21,496 bases of DNA from UBA1450 sp964452355 (lineage in GTDB: Bacteria > Patescibacteriota > Microgenomatia > UBA1406 > GWC2-37-13). Position 1 is the stretch's first letter. Each line of letters opens with the position of its first letter. Where the stretch lies: the NCBI GenBank assembly GCA_964452355.1, contig CAYVKV010000015.1, forward strand, positions 1 to 21,496. The letters are read 5' to 3'. Made by a program: the position numbers and the translations under genes. Positions 8,860 to 15,110 of this stretch are shown one piece after another. Under the pieces are notes generated by a model. The model ran no database searches and was not told the origin of the DNA. It saw nothing but the letters and a program-made list of their open reading frames with translations.

Positions 8860-8955
8860 GCTCGTGACCGAAAATTTATTCGGAAGTGAACTCTCCCGAC
8901 GAAACGTCGGGATCAAACATCCACTTCCTCACAATTTTTGATCACTTCGCTCATA
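8860..8955. repeat. Foldback (imperfect palindromic) intergenic element, copy B
   Basis: Most of the purE-purC gap folds on itself. The core is a perfect 8-bp stem, TCCCGACG (8894-8901) and CGTCGGGA (8905-8912), around AAA. Outer pairing includes GGAAGTG (8882-8888) with CACTTCC (8922-8928), then AAAATTT against AATTTTT, and GCTCG against CGCTC-like ends. The right arm read inward (TGAGCGAAG, GATCAAAAATTGTG) matches the right arm of copy A in motif order, whereas the inner stem differs. No T-run follows the core, so it is a poor terminator. Confidence 0.7.
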
Positions 8956-8963
8956 TTATTCAT

Positions 8964-8969
8964 TATAAA
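8964..8969 (+). promoter_or_regulatory. Candidate -10 box before purC
   Basis: TATAAA ends 7 bases before the preferred purC ATG at 8977. No good -35 hexamer is seen at 16-18 bases. The call rests on the same short spacing found at other genes in this window and on its place just after foldback element B. Confidence 0.3.
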
Positions 8970-8976
8970 AATTCAT

Positions 8977-9945
8977 ATGATCTCAGATCAAACAATTCTT
9001 GAGGCGATCCCACAGGTGTTAAAAACAATTGATGTTCCCGAACTTGGAGAAAAGCATCAGGGAAAAGTAAGAGATATTTACTTCAAAGAAGATATGCGAA
9101 TTCTTATCACGACAGATCGACAATCTGCATTTGATGTGATCTTAGGGCATATTCCATACAAGGGAGCAGTGCTCAATCTTCTTTCTCAGTTTTGGTTTGA
9201 ACAGACAAAATCTATTATCCAGAATCACATGATCTCTGTGCCGGATGCGAATGTGATGGTTACCCGAAATTGTAAACCAACCAGTGTCGAGATGATTGTT
9301 CGTGGGTATATGACCGGCGTTACCAAAACTTCAATCTGGTATTCGTACGAAAAAGGAGAACGAGAAATGTATGGTTTAAAATTTCCTGAAGGTCTCAAGA
9401 AAAATCAAAAATTACCTGAACCTGTGCTTACTCCAACAACGCATCCCGAGGTAGGGAGCAAACTTCATGATGAACGACTGACCCGAGATGAGATTATTAA
9501 ACAAAAAATCGTTGAAAAAGATATGTATGAGCAAATGGAGCAGGTAGCATTGTCACTCTTTGATTTCGGATCAAAACATTGCGAGAAGCAAGGATTGATA
9601 CTTGTTGATACAAAATATGAGTTTGGTATCCACGATGGAAAACTCATGCTTATTGACGAGATTCATACTCCAGATTCGTCACGATTCTGGAAAGCAAATA
9701 CTTATCGGGAGCGATTTGACCAAGGAGAAGAGCCAGAAAATTTCGATAAGGAATTTTTGCGATTACGGTACGCTCATGAACTTGGATATACCGGCGATGG
9801 CGAGCCTCCAGAAATGCCACAAGACCTGATTATTGACCTTGCCAAAAGATACATTGCGGTGTATGAAAAAATCAGCGGAAAAACATTTGAAGGATTTGAA
9901 TATCCGATAGAGCAGAGGATTCGAGCAGCTTTACAAAAGCTTTAG
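8977..9945 (+). CDS. purC: SAICAR synthetase PurC, long (yeast-like) form
   Basis: Ligates aspartate to CAIR using ATP, giving SAICAR. From the chosen ATG it has 322 residues, longer than the compact bacterial form (about 240) and close to the long type typified by yeast Ade1. Seen: HQGKVRDIY, ITTDRQSAFDVILG, EMIVRGYMTG, TPTTHPEVGSK, LVDTKYEFG, DEIHTPDSSRFW and a C-terminal helix with YPIEQRIRAAL. An ATG 13 codons upstream (8938) would add MITSLILFIIKIH from inside the foldback repeat and is unlikely. The TAG stop overlaps the TAA stop of the opposing purM by 4 bases. Confidence 0.95.
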   Translation: MISDQTILEAIPQVLKTIDVPELGEKHQGKVRDIYFKEDMRILITTDRQSAFDVILGHIPYKGAVLNLLSQFWFEQTKSIIQNHMISVPDANVMVTRNCKPTSVEMIVRGYMTGVTKTSIWYSYEKGEREMYGLKFPEGLKKNQKLPEPVLTPTTHPEVGSKLHDERLTRDEIIKQKIVEKDMYEQMEQVALSLFDFGSKHCEKQGLILVDTKYEFGIHDGKLMLIDEIHTPDSSRFWKANTYRERFDQGEEPENFDKEFLRLRYAHELGYTGDGEPPEMPQDLIIDLAKRYIAVYEKISGKTFEGFEYPIEQRIRAALQKL

Positions 9946-11051
9946 TTTCGGATATGTAAGCTCTCACTTTTGTACGTGACGTTTAGAGGTTTGATGATGA
10001 TCTGTTTTTTACCATCTTCAACGTTGCCTATGTCATATGCTTTGATCCTGTATTTTTTTGCGATCTTGATGGTTTTTTGAACATAATCTTTTGGAATTAA
10101 TACGGCATATCCACCACCCATGTTGAACGTAGAATACGCTTCTTCATCATTGAGTCCTGCCTGCTCAACAAGAAATGAAAGGACCGGAGGCACCGGTGGA
10201 AGATGAGTTATTTGATAGGTGAATTCAGCATTTAAACGCATGAGTTTCCGCCAACCATGGCCGGTGATATGAACCATATAATGAATATCCACTCCCGTTT
10301 CAAATAACTCCTGAATCAGTTTTGGATACAGAATCGATCCATCAAGAATGGCTTCGCCATACATTCGTCCATCGCTCATTTTCGTTCTGAATCCATTTTT
10401 CAATTTTTCGCCGATTTTTCGTGCAAGGGATAAACCATTGGCATGAATTCCACTACTTTCAAATACCACGATACGATCTCCTGCGACAAGTTTTTCACCA
10501 AGCATAAGCCGATCTTTTGGATCTATGATGCCATAACATGCGCCACCAAGATCAATCGTGTTCTCATTTACAATGCCGGAAAGTGTTGGTGTCTCGCCAC
10601 CACCCCAGACCACACCAGCCATGTCACACGCTCGTGCCCATCCTTTGATCAAATCATTCATTCGTTGTTTGTTCTTAAACCAATCAGAGCTGCCCACTGC
10701 CCAGTATGCCGCAACACTGAGTGGTCGTGCACCAACCGTTATCAAATCATTTACCATGGTACCAATCGTGTCCTGTGCAATCTGATCATAATAGGATTTT
10801 CCCGTTATTTTGTACATTTCATCAGCAATGAGATTTTTTGTTCCCAAACCTTCCTCAACAACTGCAAGGTATTGATTGCCAATATCCATGACATACGCAG
10901 ATTCTCCGCGGCTTTTTGATAGTTCTGATATTCCTTTTGGAAGATTTTTTGCAGTATTTTTTGACTCCTTTTGAGCAAGTCTTTTGAGAAGGTCAAGCAC
11001 CTCGTAGTCTACGCCACTTTGCTTATAAGTAAGTTTTTGTTTTATTGGCAT
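9942..11051 (-). CDS. purM: Probable AIR synthetase PurM (phosphoribosylformylglycinamidine cyclo-ligase), divergent
   Basis: Closes the imidazole ring, converting FGAM to AIR with ATP. 369 residues, a little longer than the usual 330-350. Family landmarks are visible but altered: LTYKQSGVDYE (usually S-Y-x-x-A-G-V-D), EEGLGTK (usually DGVGTK), DTIGTMVNDL, GGGETPTLSG (usually GGETAEMPG), SSGIHANGLSLARKI, HITGHGW (usually LTGGG) and FNMGGGYAV. The spacing and order match PurM. As no other purM is in the cluster, the identity is likely, although it could be a paralogous AIR synthase-like protein. It is transcribed toward purC from its own promoter; there is no Shine-Dalgarno. Confidence 0.87.
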   Translation of the reverse strand: MPIKQKLTYKQSGVDYEVLDLLKRLAQKESKNTAKNLPKGISELSKSRGESAYVMDIGNQYLAVVEEGLGTKNLIADEMYKITGKSYYDQIAQDTIGTMVNDLITVGARPLSVAAYWAVGSSDWFKNKQRMNDLIKGWARACDMAGVVWGGGETPTLSGIVNENTIDLGGACYGIIDPKDRLMLGEKLVAGDRIVVFESSGIHANGLSLARKIGEKLKNGFRTKMSDGRMYGEAILDGSILYPKLIQELFETGVDIHYMVHITGHGWRKLMRLNAEFTYQITHLPPVPPVLSFLVEQAGLNDEEAYSTFNMGGGYAVLIPKDYVQKTIKIAKKYRIKAYDIGNVEDGKKQIIIKPLNVTYKSESLHIRN

Positions 11052-11066
11052 GAATGTATTACTTGA

Positions 11067-11095
11067 ATTATATACGCTTCATACAATAAAAACAA
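11067..11095 (-). promoter_or_regulatory. purM promoter
   Basis: On the - strand, TTGTTT (11090-11095) and TATAAT (11067-11072) are separated by exactly 17 bases. The -10 ends 15 bases before the purM ATG, so the leader would be only about 9 bases. The -35 box overlaps the T-run of the terminator of the preceding - strand gene. Confidence 0.7.
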
Positions 11096-11122
11096 AAACA
11101 GTCCTGACACCGGTAGTCAGGA
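11087..11122 (-). terminator. Rho-independent terminator after the exported-protein gene
   Basis: Read on the - strand: TCCTGAC, a 7-base loop, GTCAGGA, then CTG and a T-rich tail (TTTTTGTTTTTA). The perfect 7-bp stem plus T-run is a standard intrinsic terminator. It lies 39 bases past the stop of the 11161-11676 gene and just before the purM promoter, so it ends the two-component operon. Confidence 0.75.
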
Positions 11123-11160
11123 GCTGCTTTGTCACGTTTCTACACGTCGTCCCCCTTTTA

Positions 11161-11676
11161 CTAATTGTCCCATTTCATCATTGATCCTCGTATTCCCATA
11201 TGACCTCCCATTGGTCCCATAAAGTATTCAAGGTCGATTCCTTGTTCTTCAGCCCAAGCCTCCATTTCGTCATGATCTGCTTGTCGAGTTTCACGTCGCT
11301 TATCCGGCGTCATGTTTTGAAATGATTCCCGATTTGCATCATGTTCATCTCTCATTTCCTCACGTTTGGCAAGTATGGCTGCCTTTTGTGCTTCGGTAAT
11401 CTTACCGTTTGTGATTGCTTCATCCAATCTCTTACTCATTTGACTTTCCATTTCTTGCTGATGTTCTTTTTGCATCTCTTCAAAGACTGCAGATACTTTT
11501 GACTCATCAACACCCAGTTTTACTGCCAGTTCTTTCACCATATCATCATGGCGTTGCCCGCCGCCGAAATAGGCATTGGTAGAAATAGCTCCGAGTGAGA
11601 TGACACCAGCCGTTGCAAGAATAGCAATTGGTAAGATAAGATTTCTTTTATTAAGCTTTTTTATGTTGTCATGCAT
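11161..11676 (-). CDS. Small exported helical protein in two-component operon
   Basis: Family not recognised with certainty. 171 residues. Residues 11-35 form one hydrophobic segment after a basic N-terminus (NIKKLNKRN), a signal peptide or membrane anchor ending near STNAYFGGG. The rest is strongly charged and helical: a segment LGVDESKVSAVFEEM, then RLDEAITNGKITEAQKAAIL, a motif type common in small exported proteins of uncharacterised function. The tail is rich in Met and Gly (FMGPMGGHMGIRGSMMKW), so metal binding is possible but unproven. Third gene behind regulator and kinase, with its own candidate regulator site and promoter. It has the only strong Shine-Dalgarno in the window (AAGGGGGTGA). 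A role like CpxP/Spy, sensing or buffering envelope stress, is only an analogy from context. Confidence 0.8.
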   Translation of the reverse strand: MHDNIKKLNKRNLILPIAILATAGVISLGAISTNAYFGGGQRHDDMVKELAVKLGVDESKVSAVFEEMQKEHQQEMESQMSKRLDEAITNGKITEAQKAAILAKREEMRDEHDANRESFQNMTPDKRRETRQADHDEMEAWAEEQGIDLEYFMGPMGGHMGIRGSMMKWDN

Positions 11677-11685
11677 AGTGTATTT

Positions 11686-11695
11686 TCACCCCCTT
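11686..11695 (-). promoter_or_regulatory. Strong Shine-Dalgarno sequence
   Basis: AAGGGGGTGA on the - strand, 9 bases before the ATG at 11676. It differs by one base from the consensus AAGGAGGTGA. No other start in the window has a comparable site. Confidence 0.75.
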
Positions 11696-11725
11696 TTCGT
11701 TTTTAGCAAATGTATTAATACCATA

Positions 11726-11762
11726 AATATATCGATCGAAACTGAAAAGAAGCTTAAGGCAT
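11726..11762 (-). promoter_or_regulatory. Candidate regulator site and promoter for the exported protein
   Basis: On the + strand, CTGAAAAGAA (11742-11751) and CTTAAGGCAT (11753-11762) begin 11 bases apart, resembling the CTGAAAATGA pair in front of the response-regulator gene. Read toward the gene, the CAG end of the site is followed after 10 bases by TATATT (11726-11731), a candidate -10. At the regulator gene the same end is followed after 9 bases by TATAAT. The matching geometry supports a shared regulator. Confidence 0.5.
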
Positions 11763-11772
11763 GTTTATCCTA

Positions 11773-12804
11773 TTATTTAATAGGGAGTTTTACGATAAAC
11801 GTACTGCCTTTGGGGCTGTTATTTTTTACAGAAATCGATCCAGAATGGTGTTCGAGTATTTTTTTTGCAATGGCAAGTCCCAGTCCAAATCCATTGCCCC
11901 CCTGTTTTGAACGAGCAGAATCAGCACGGTAAAATCGATCAAAGATGTGTTCGCTCTCTTTTTTTGAAATGCCAATACCTTGATCTGAAAAATGCACCTC
12001 AGCATTGGTTCCTGATTTTTTTAATGTCACCATGATTTTTGATCTCTCTGGGCTATATTTAATTGCGTTATCAAGAAGAATCATCCATACCTCGGAAAGG
12101 CTATATGGATCGGCTACTGTTGTGATATCTTCCATCACTTTGGTGATCTTTATTTGTTTTTTCTGAGCAAGCGCCTGCACTTTTTTGATAATAGATTCGA
12201 TGTTTTTTTTCAGATCGACTTTGGTCATAATATGCGGGTCATGGGGCTTCTCACTTTGAGCAAGCGACAGAAGTGACTCAGACAAATGCTCAAGTCTATT
12301 CACATCGAGTAAGCTTTCTTGAATCAGTTCTTGGGCGTCATTAAGCTTTGGCGTTTTATCTCGAAGAAATACTTCAAACGCACTTTTGAGAGAGGTAAGA
12401 GGAGTCTTGAGTTCATGAGATGCATCTGAGATAAATCGATTTTGTTCAAGCACCATCTGTCGAATTGGTCGCAAGGTTTTTCCTGCCAAGAAATACCCCA
12501 GACCGCCGGATACCAGTAAGATTACTCCATTCACAATCCCGAGTGAGACCAACGTTCTTGACTGCACTTCGGTAATAAGTTCATCATCTGAAATTTCCAT
12601 AATATGTGGCAAACCGCGAGGACGACCACTGAAAAGGTACTCGTCACTTTCAAGACGTTCTTGAATTCTTTGCCGTTGCATTACTGCAAATCGATGCACT
12701 TCACGATCGGTAAAACTATAAATAATAGCACTAAATGCCATGCTGACAGTCATAATGATCAGAAGGTACCAGAGTGTCAGTTTGATGCGCGCTGAATGAA
12801 ACAT
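11773..12804 (-). CDS. Membrane sensor histidine kinase
   Basis: Two-component sensor, 343 residues. Two membrane segments (about 9-31 and 84-107) enclose an extracytoplasmic loop of roughly 52 residues with no recognised fold. A short linker without a full HAMP domain leads to the dimerisation domain with phospho-acceptor His130 in SHELKTPLTSL. The ATP-binding domain shows the N box (LLDNAIKYSPE), G1 (DQGIGISKKE), F box (FDRFYRADSARS) and G2 (GNGFGLGLAIAKKI). All catalytic motifs are intact. It begins 3 bases after the regulator stop, so the pair is one operon. Partner is the adjacent OmpR-type regulator. The signal is unknown. Confidence 0.95.
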   Translation of the reverse strand: MFHSARIKLTLWYLLIIMTVSMAFSAIIYSFTDREVHRFAVMQRQRIQERLESDEYLFSGRPRGLPHIMEISDDELITEVQSRTLVSLGIVNGVILLVSGGLGYFLAGKTLRPIRQMVLEQNRFISDASHELKTPLTSLKSAFEVFLRDKTPKLNDAQELIQESLLDVNRLEHLSESLLSLAQSEKPHDPHIMTKVDLKKNIESIIKKVQALAQKKQIKITKVMEDITTVADPYSLSEVWMILLDNAIKYSPERSKIMVTLKKSGTNAEVHFSDQGIGISKKESEHIFDRFYRADSARSKQGGNGFGLGLAIAKKILEHHSGSISVKNNSPKGSTFIVKLPIK

Positions 12805-12807
12805 ACG

Positions 12808-13479
12808 TTATTCAATTTTATACCCAAATCCTCTGACCGTTTTTATAATTAACCCTTTATTTGTAAAAGGTTTTTCGATTTTGTTTCGAATATTTCTGAT
12901 CGTGACTTCGACGGTGTTTGGTAATACATCTGCTTCAAAGTCCCAAACATGATCGATAATCTGTTTTTTTGAAATGACTTTCCCCCTACTTCGCATGAGA
13001 TACTCAAGAATAGAAAATTCCCGCCCTGAAAGCTGGATAGTTTTATTTTCACGAAAAATCTGAAAGGTTTTTCTGTCGAGGGTGAGATCTTTGATCGATA
13101 TCTTGGTGTTGAGTGATTGTTTTGGTCGTCGAGAAAGTGCACGAATTCGTGCTAAAAGCTCTTCAAAAGAAAAGGGTTTGGTCAGATAATCATCAGCGCC
13201 AGCATCCAAACCATCTATCTTGTCTGCTGTTTGACTTTTTGCAGTCAGCATCAAAATTGGCGTATGATTGCCGTTTTTACGAAGCTTTGTACATACTTCC
13301 ATTCCGGATATTTCAGGAAGCATTCGATCAAGGATAAGGACGTCATAATCTTCTGTTGTTGCAAGATCATACCCTGCAGTTCCATCATAGGCAATATCAA
13401 CTGCATACCGCTCTTGATTCAACCCCTTTTTGATTGTTTGAGCAATTCGATGCTCGTCTTCTACCACCAAAATTCGCAT
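12808..13479 (-). CDS. OmpR/PhoB-family response regulator
   Basis: DNA-binding partner of the kinase, 223 residues. Receiver domain: acidic pair Glu7/Asp8, phospho-acceptor Asp51 in LILDRMLPE, Thr79 in LTAK, Lys101 in TKPF. Then a C-terminal winged helix with LSGREFSILEYLM, GKVISKKQII, NTVEVTIRNIRNKI and the final VRGFGYKIE hairpin. The start MRILVVEDE is the classic one. An in-frame ATG 35 codons upstream (13584) would add a hydrophobic stretch and would run through the promoter and into the divergent gene, so it is rejected. TATAAT ends 6 bases before the ATG, implying a leaderless message. The tandem repeat upstream suggests autoregulation. Confidence 0.96.
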   Translation of the reverse strand: MRILVVEDEHRIAQTIKKGLNQERYAVDIAYDGTAGYDLATTEDYDVLILDRMLPEISGMEVCTKLRKNGNHTPILMLTAKSQTADKIDGLDAGADDYLTKPFSFEELLARIRALSRRPKQSLNTKISIKDLTLDRKTFQIFRENKTIQLSGREFSILEYLMRSRGKVISKKQIIDHVWDFEADVLPNTVEVTIRNIRNKIEKPFTNKGLIIKTVRGFGYKIE

Positions 13480-13485
13480 AAGTAT

Positions 13486-13491
13486 ATTATA
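13486..13491 (-). promoter_or_regulatory. Response regulator promoter (-10 box)
   Basis: TATAAT on the - strand, ending 6 bases before the ATG. No good -35 hexamer at 17 bases; the tandem CTGAAAATGA repeat covers that region instead, as expected where an OmpR-type activator replaces a weak -35. Confidence 0.65.
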
Positions 13492-13500
13492 TAGGTAATA

Positions 13501-13527
13501 CTGAAAATGAGCTGAAAATGATTTCAG
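13501..13527. promoter_or_regulatory. Tandem 11-base-period operator in divergent promoter
   Basis: Two exact copies of CTGAAAATGA start at 13501 and 13512, 11 bases apart. An inverted half copy, TTTCAG, follows at 13522-13527. Direct half-sites with 11-bp spacing are the usual target of OmpR/PhoB-family regulators. The site lies between the regulator gene and the nuclease gene and covers the -35 area of both. Confidence 0.65.
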
Positions 13528-13528
13528 G

Positions 13529-13534
13529 TATAAT
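13529..13534 (+). promoter_or_regulatory. -10 box of the nuclease gene
   Basis: TATAAT ends 9 bases before the ATG at 13544. It begins one base after the inverted half-site TTTCAG, so a bound regulator would contact or block RNA polymerase here. No consensus -35 is seen. Confidence 0.55.
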
Positions 13535-13543
13535 AACAATACT

Positions 13544-14410
13544 ATGACGCCAGATAAATACAGTGCGGTTTGGGTATCACACACTTCAATAAATGATTTT
13601 CGCCAATGTCCGCGGGCATATTTTTTGAAACACGTCTACAAAGATCCAAAAACCGGACACAAGATGAAAATTATGACCCCGCCTTTAGCCTTAGGACAGA
13701 TCGTCCATGAGGTGATAGAGCAAATGTCGACACTGAAAACTCAAGATCGTTTCAAAAAAATACCCATGGATCGATATGATGAATTGTGGAAGAAAGTAAC
13801 CGGTAAAAAAGGTGGTTTTTTTGACCGCGATACTGAGGACAAATATAAGCGTCGAGGACGAGAAATGATTGCAAGAATCACAAAGCATCCCGGTCCCATT
13901 GCAGAGAAGGCGGTAAAAATAAAAGAGTCACTTCCCTATTATTGGCTTTCAGAAGAAGAGAATATTATTCTTTGTGGAAAAGTCGATTGGTTGAAATATC
14001 TTTCCGACACAGACAGTGTGCATATTATTGATTTCAAAACGGGGAAATCAAACGAAGATGATGCATCGCTCCAATTGCCGATTTATCTCCTATTGGTTTC
14101 AAACACGCAAAAACGCACAGTCTCCAAAGCTAGTTACTGGTACATTTCAAGGCAAGATGATCTTGAAGAAAAAGAACTGCCCGATGATAAAGATGCGTAT
14201 GAACAAGTGATTGATGTTGCGCGTCAAATGAAAACTGCTCGACAGCTTGGACAATTTTCCTGCCCGGATAATGGATGTTATTCATGTAAACCAATGGAGC
14301 GGATAGTGAATGGAGAGGGAGAATTTGTATTTATTGATGAATATCGAACTGATGTGTATGTACTTCCTTCAATCGCTATAAATGATGAAAATGAAAGTCA
14401 AGTGCTCTGA
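13544..14410 (+). CDS. RecB/Cas4-like PD-(D/E)XK nuclease with probable 4Fe-4S cluster
   Basis: 288 residues. Seen: N-terminal SINDFRQCPRAYF with Cys22, then LGQIVHEVIE (motif I His region), GKVDWL with Asp148, DFKTGK with Asp163 and Lys165, and QLPIYLL. These are the core motifs of the RecB-type nucleases (PDDEXK_1). Three cysteines close to the C-terminus, Cys240, Cys245 and Cys248, together with Cys22 give the one-plus-three pattern that holds a 4Fe-4S cluster in Cas4, AddB and Dna2. It likely cuts single-stranded or end DNA; the substrate is not known. There is no helicase, Cas gene or CRISPR array nearby. The shared control region with the two-component system suggests regulated expression. 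Prokaryotic stand-alone members are often annotated only as RecB-family exonucleases. Confidence 0.88.
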   Translation: MTPDKYSAVWVSHTSINDFRQCPRAYFLKHVYKDPKTGHKMKIMTPPLALGQIVHEVIEQMSTLKTQDRFKKIPMDRYDELWKKVTGKKGGFFDRDTEDKYKRRGREMIARITKHPGPIAEKAVKIKESLPYYWLSEEENIILCGKVDWLKYLSDTDSVHIIDFKTGKSNEDDASLQLPIYLLLVSNTQKRTVSKASYWYISRQDDLEEKELPDDKDAYEQVIDVARQMKTARQLGQFSCPDNGCYSCKPMERIVNGEGEFVFIDEYRTDVYVLPSIAINDENESQVL

Positions 14411-14443
14411 AAATTTCTCAAGTAAGAATATGCCCGTTTTCGA

Positions 14444-14449
14444 TATAAT
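14444..14449 (+). promoter_or_regulatory. -10 box before the histidine phosphatase gene
   Basis: TATAAT lies 26 bases before the ATG at 14476. No convincing -35 is seen at 16-18 bases upstream. The leader would be about 20 bases, without a Shine-Dalgarno. Confidence 0.4.
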
Positions 14450-14475
14450 GAAGTCTTAAATATTCATTAAAATAT

Positions 14476-15105
14476 ATGACAAATAGATCGACCAAATTTT
14501 ACATTGTCCGTCATGGTGAAACCGATGGTAATGTCAAACATATCCAGCAGGGACAAATAGATTTCCCCCTCAATGAAAACGGAGTGAGCCAAGCAATAAA
14601 AAGAGCACAGGATTTAAAGAAAATTCATTTTGATCATGCGTTTTCTTCAGATTTAATACGCGCACATAAAACTGCCGAAATCATAGCGCTTGAACATGAT
14701 CTTGTCGTGACCACTACTCAGGCATTGCGGGAACGCAATTACGGCAAGTTTGAAGGAATATCAACGGATGATTATACCGAAGAGGTAAATGCTCTATTTG
14801 AAAAATGGCATGGACTTGCAGAAAGTGAATGGCTTCGACATAGAGTGGATGAAAGTGTGGAAACAGGCGAAGAAGTGGTTTCACGTGCACTGCTTTTTTT
14901 GAGAGAAATTGCAGTGGGTCATCCCGGAAAAACGATTCTTACCGTTTGCCATGGTGGCGTCATGCGCGATCTTCTCGTTCATTTAGGGTGGGCCAAGCAG
15001 ACGGAGTTACGCCGATATGCAATCCAAAATACCGGCTATTTTGTACTTGAGACTGATGGCGTAGATTTTTTTGTTAAAGACACGGTGGGAATAAAAAAGA
15101 TATAG
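14476..15105 (+). CDS. Histidine phosphatase family protein (phosphoglycerate mutase-like)
   Basis: 209 residues. Catalytic phospho-His13 sits in VRHGETDGN; the second core His159 is in VCHGGVMRD. Between them are the SSDLIRAHKTAE phosphate-pocket Arg region and LRERNYGKFEG with the usual acidic residue. This is the compact branch-1 layout of cofactor-dependent mutase-like phosphatases (CobC, GpmB, PhoE type). The substrate cannot be read from sequence; a broad-specificity phosphatase is most likely. It converges on the YihY-family gene with a 5-base gap and no separate terminator. Confidence 0.93.
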   Translation: MTNRSTKFYIVRHGETDGNVKHIQQGQIDFPLNENGVSQAIKRAQDLKKIHFDHAFSSDLIRAHKTAEIIALEHDLVVTTTQALRERNYGKFEGISTDDYTEEVNALFEKWHGLAESEWLRHRVDESVETGEEVVSRALLFLREIAVGHPGKTILTVCHGGVMRDLLVHLGWAKQTELRRYAIQNTGYFVLETDGVDFFVKDTVGIKKI

Positions 15106-15110
15106 CTCGT

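Noticed and set aside
10443..10919. 158-codon open frame on the + strand inside purM
   Set aside because: No family features, and it lies wholly within a confident gene on the other strand; similar long frames opposite or within purB (7612-8085) and the YihY gene (15316-15753) were rejected for the same reason.
13480..13584. 35-residue hydrophobic extension of the response regulator
   Set aside because: Receiver domains start at MRILVVEDE. The extension crosses the tandem operator and the start of the divergent gene.
13544..14410. Cas4 of a CRISPR system
   Set aside because: No Cas1, Cas2 or other cas gene and no repeat-spacer array anywhere in the window.
14407..14422. Third CTGAAAA-type regulator site before the histidine phosphatase gene
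   Set aside because: The second half (CTCAAG) is 10, not 11, bases away and poorly matched, and the first half overlaps the stop codon of the nuclease; a single 7-base match is expected by chance a few times in this window.
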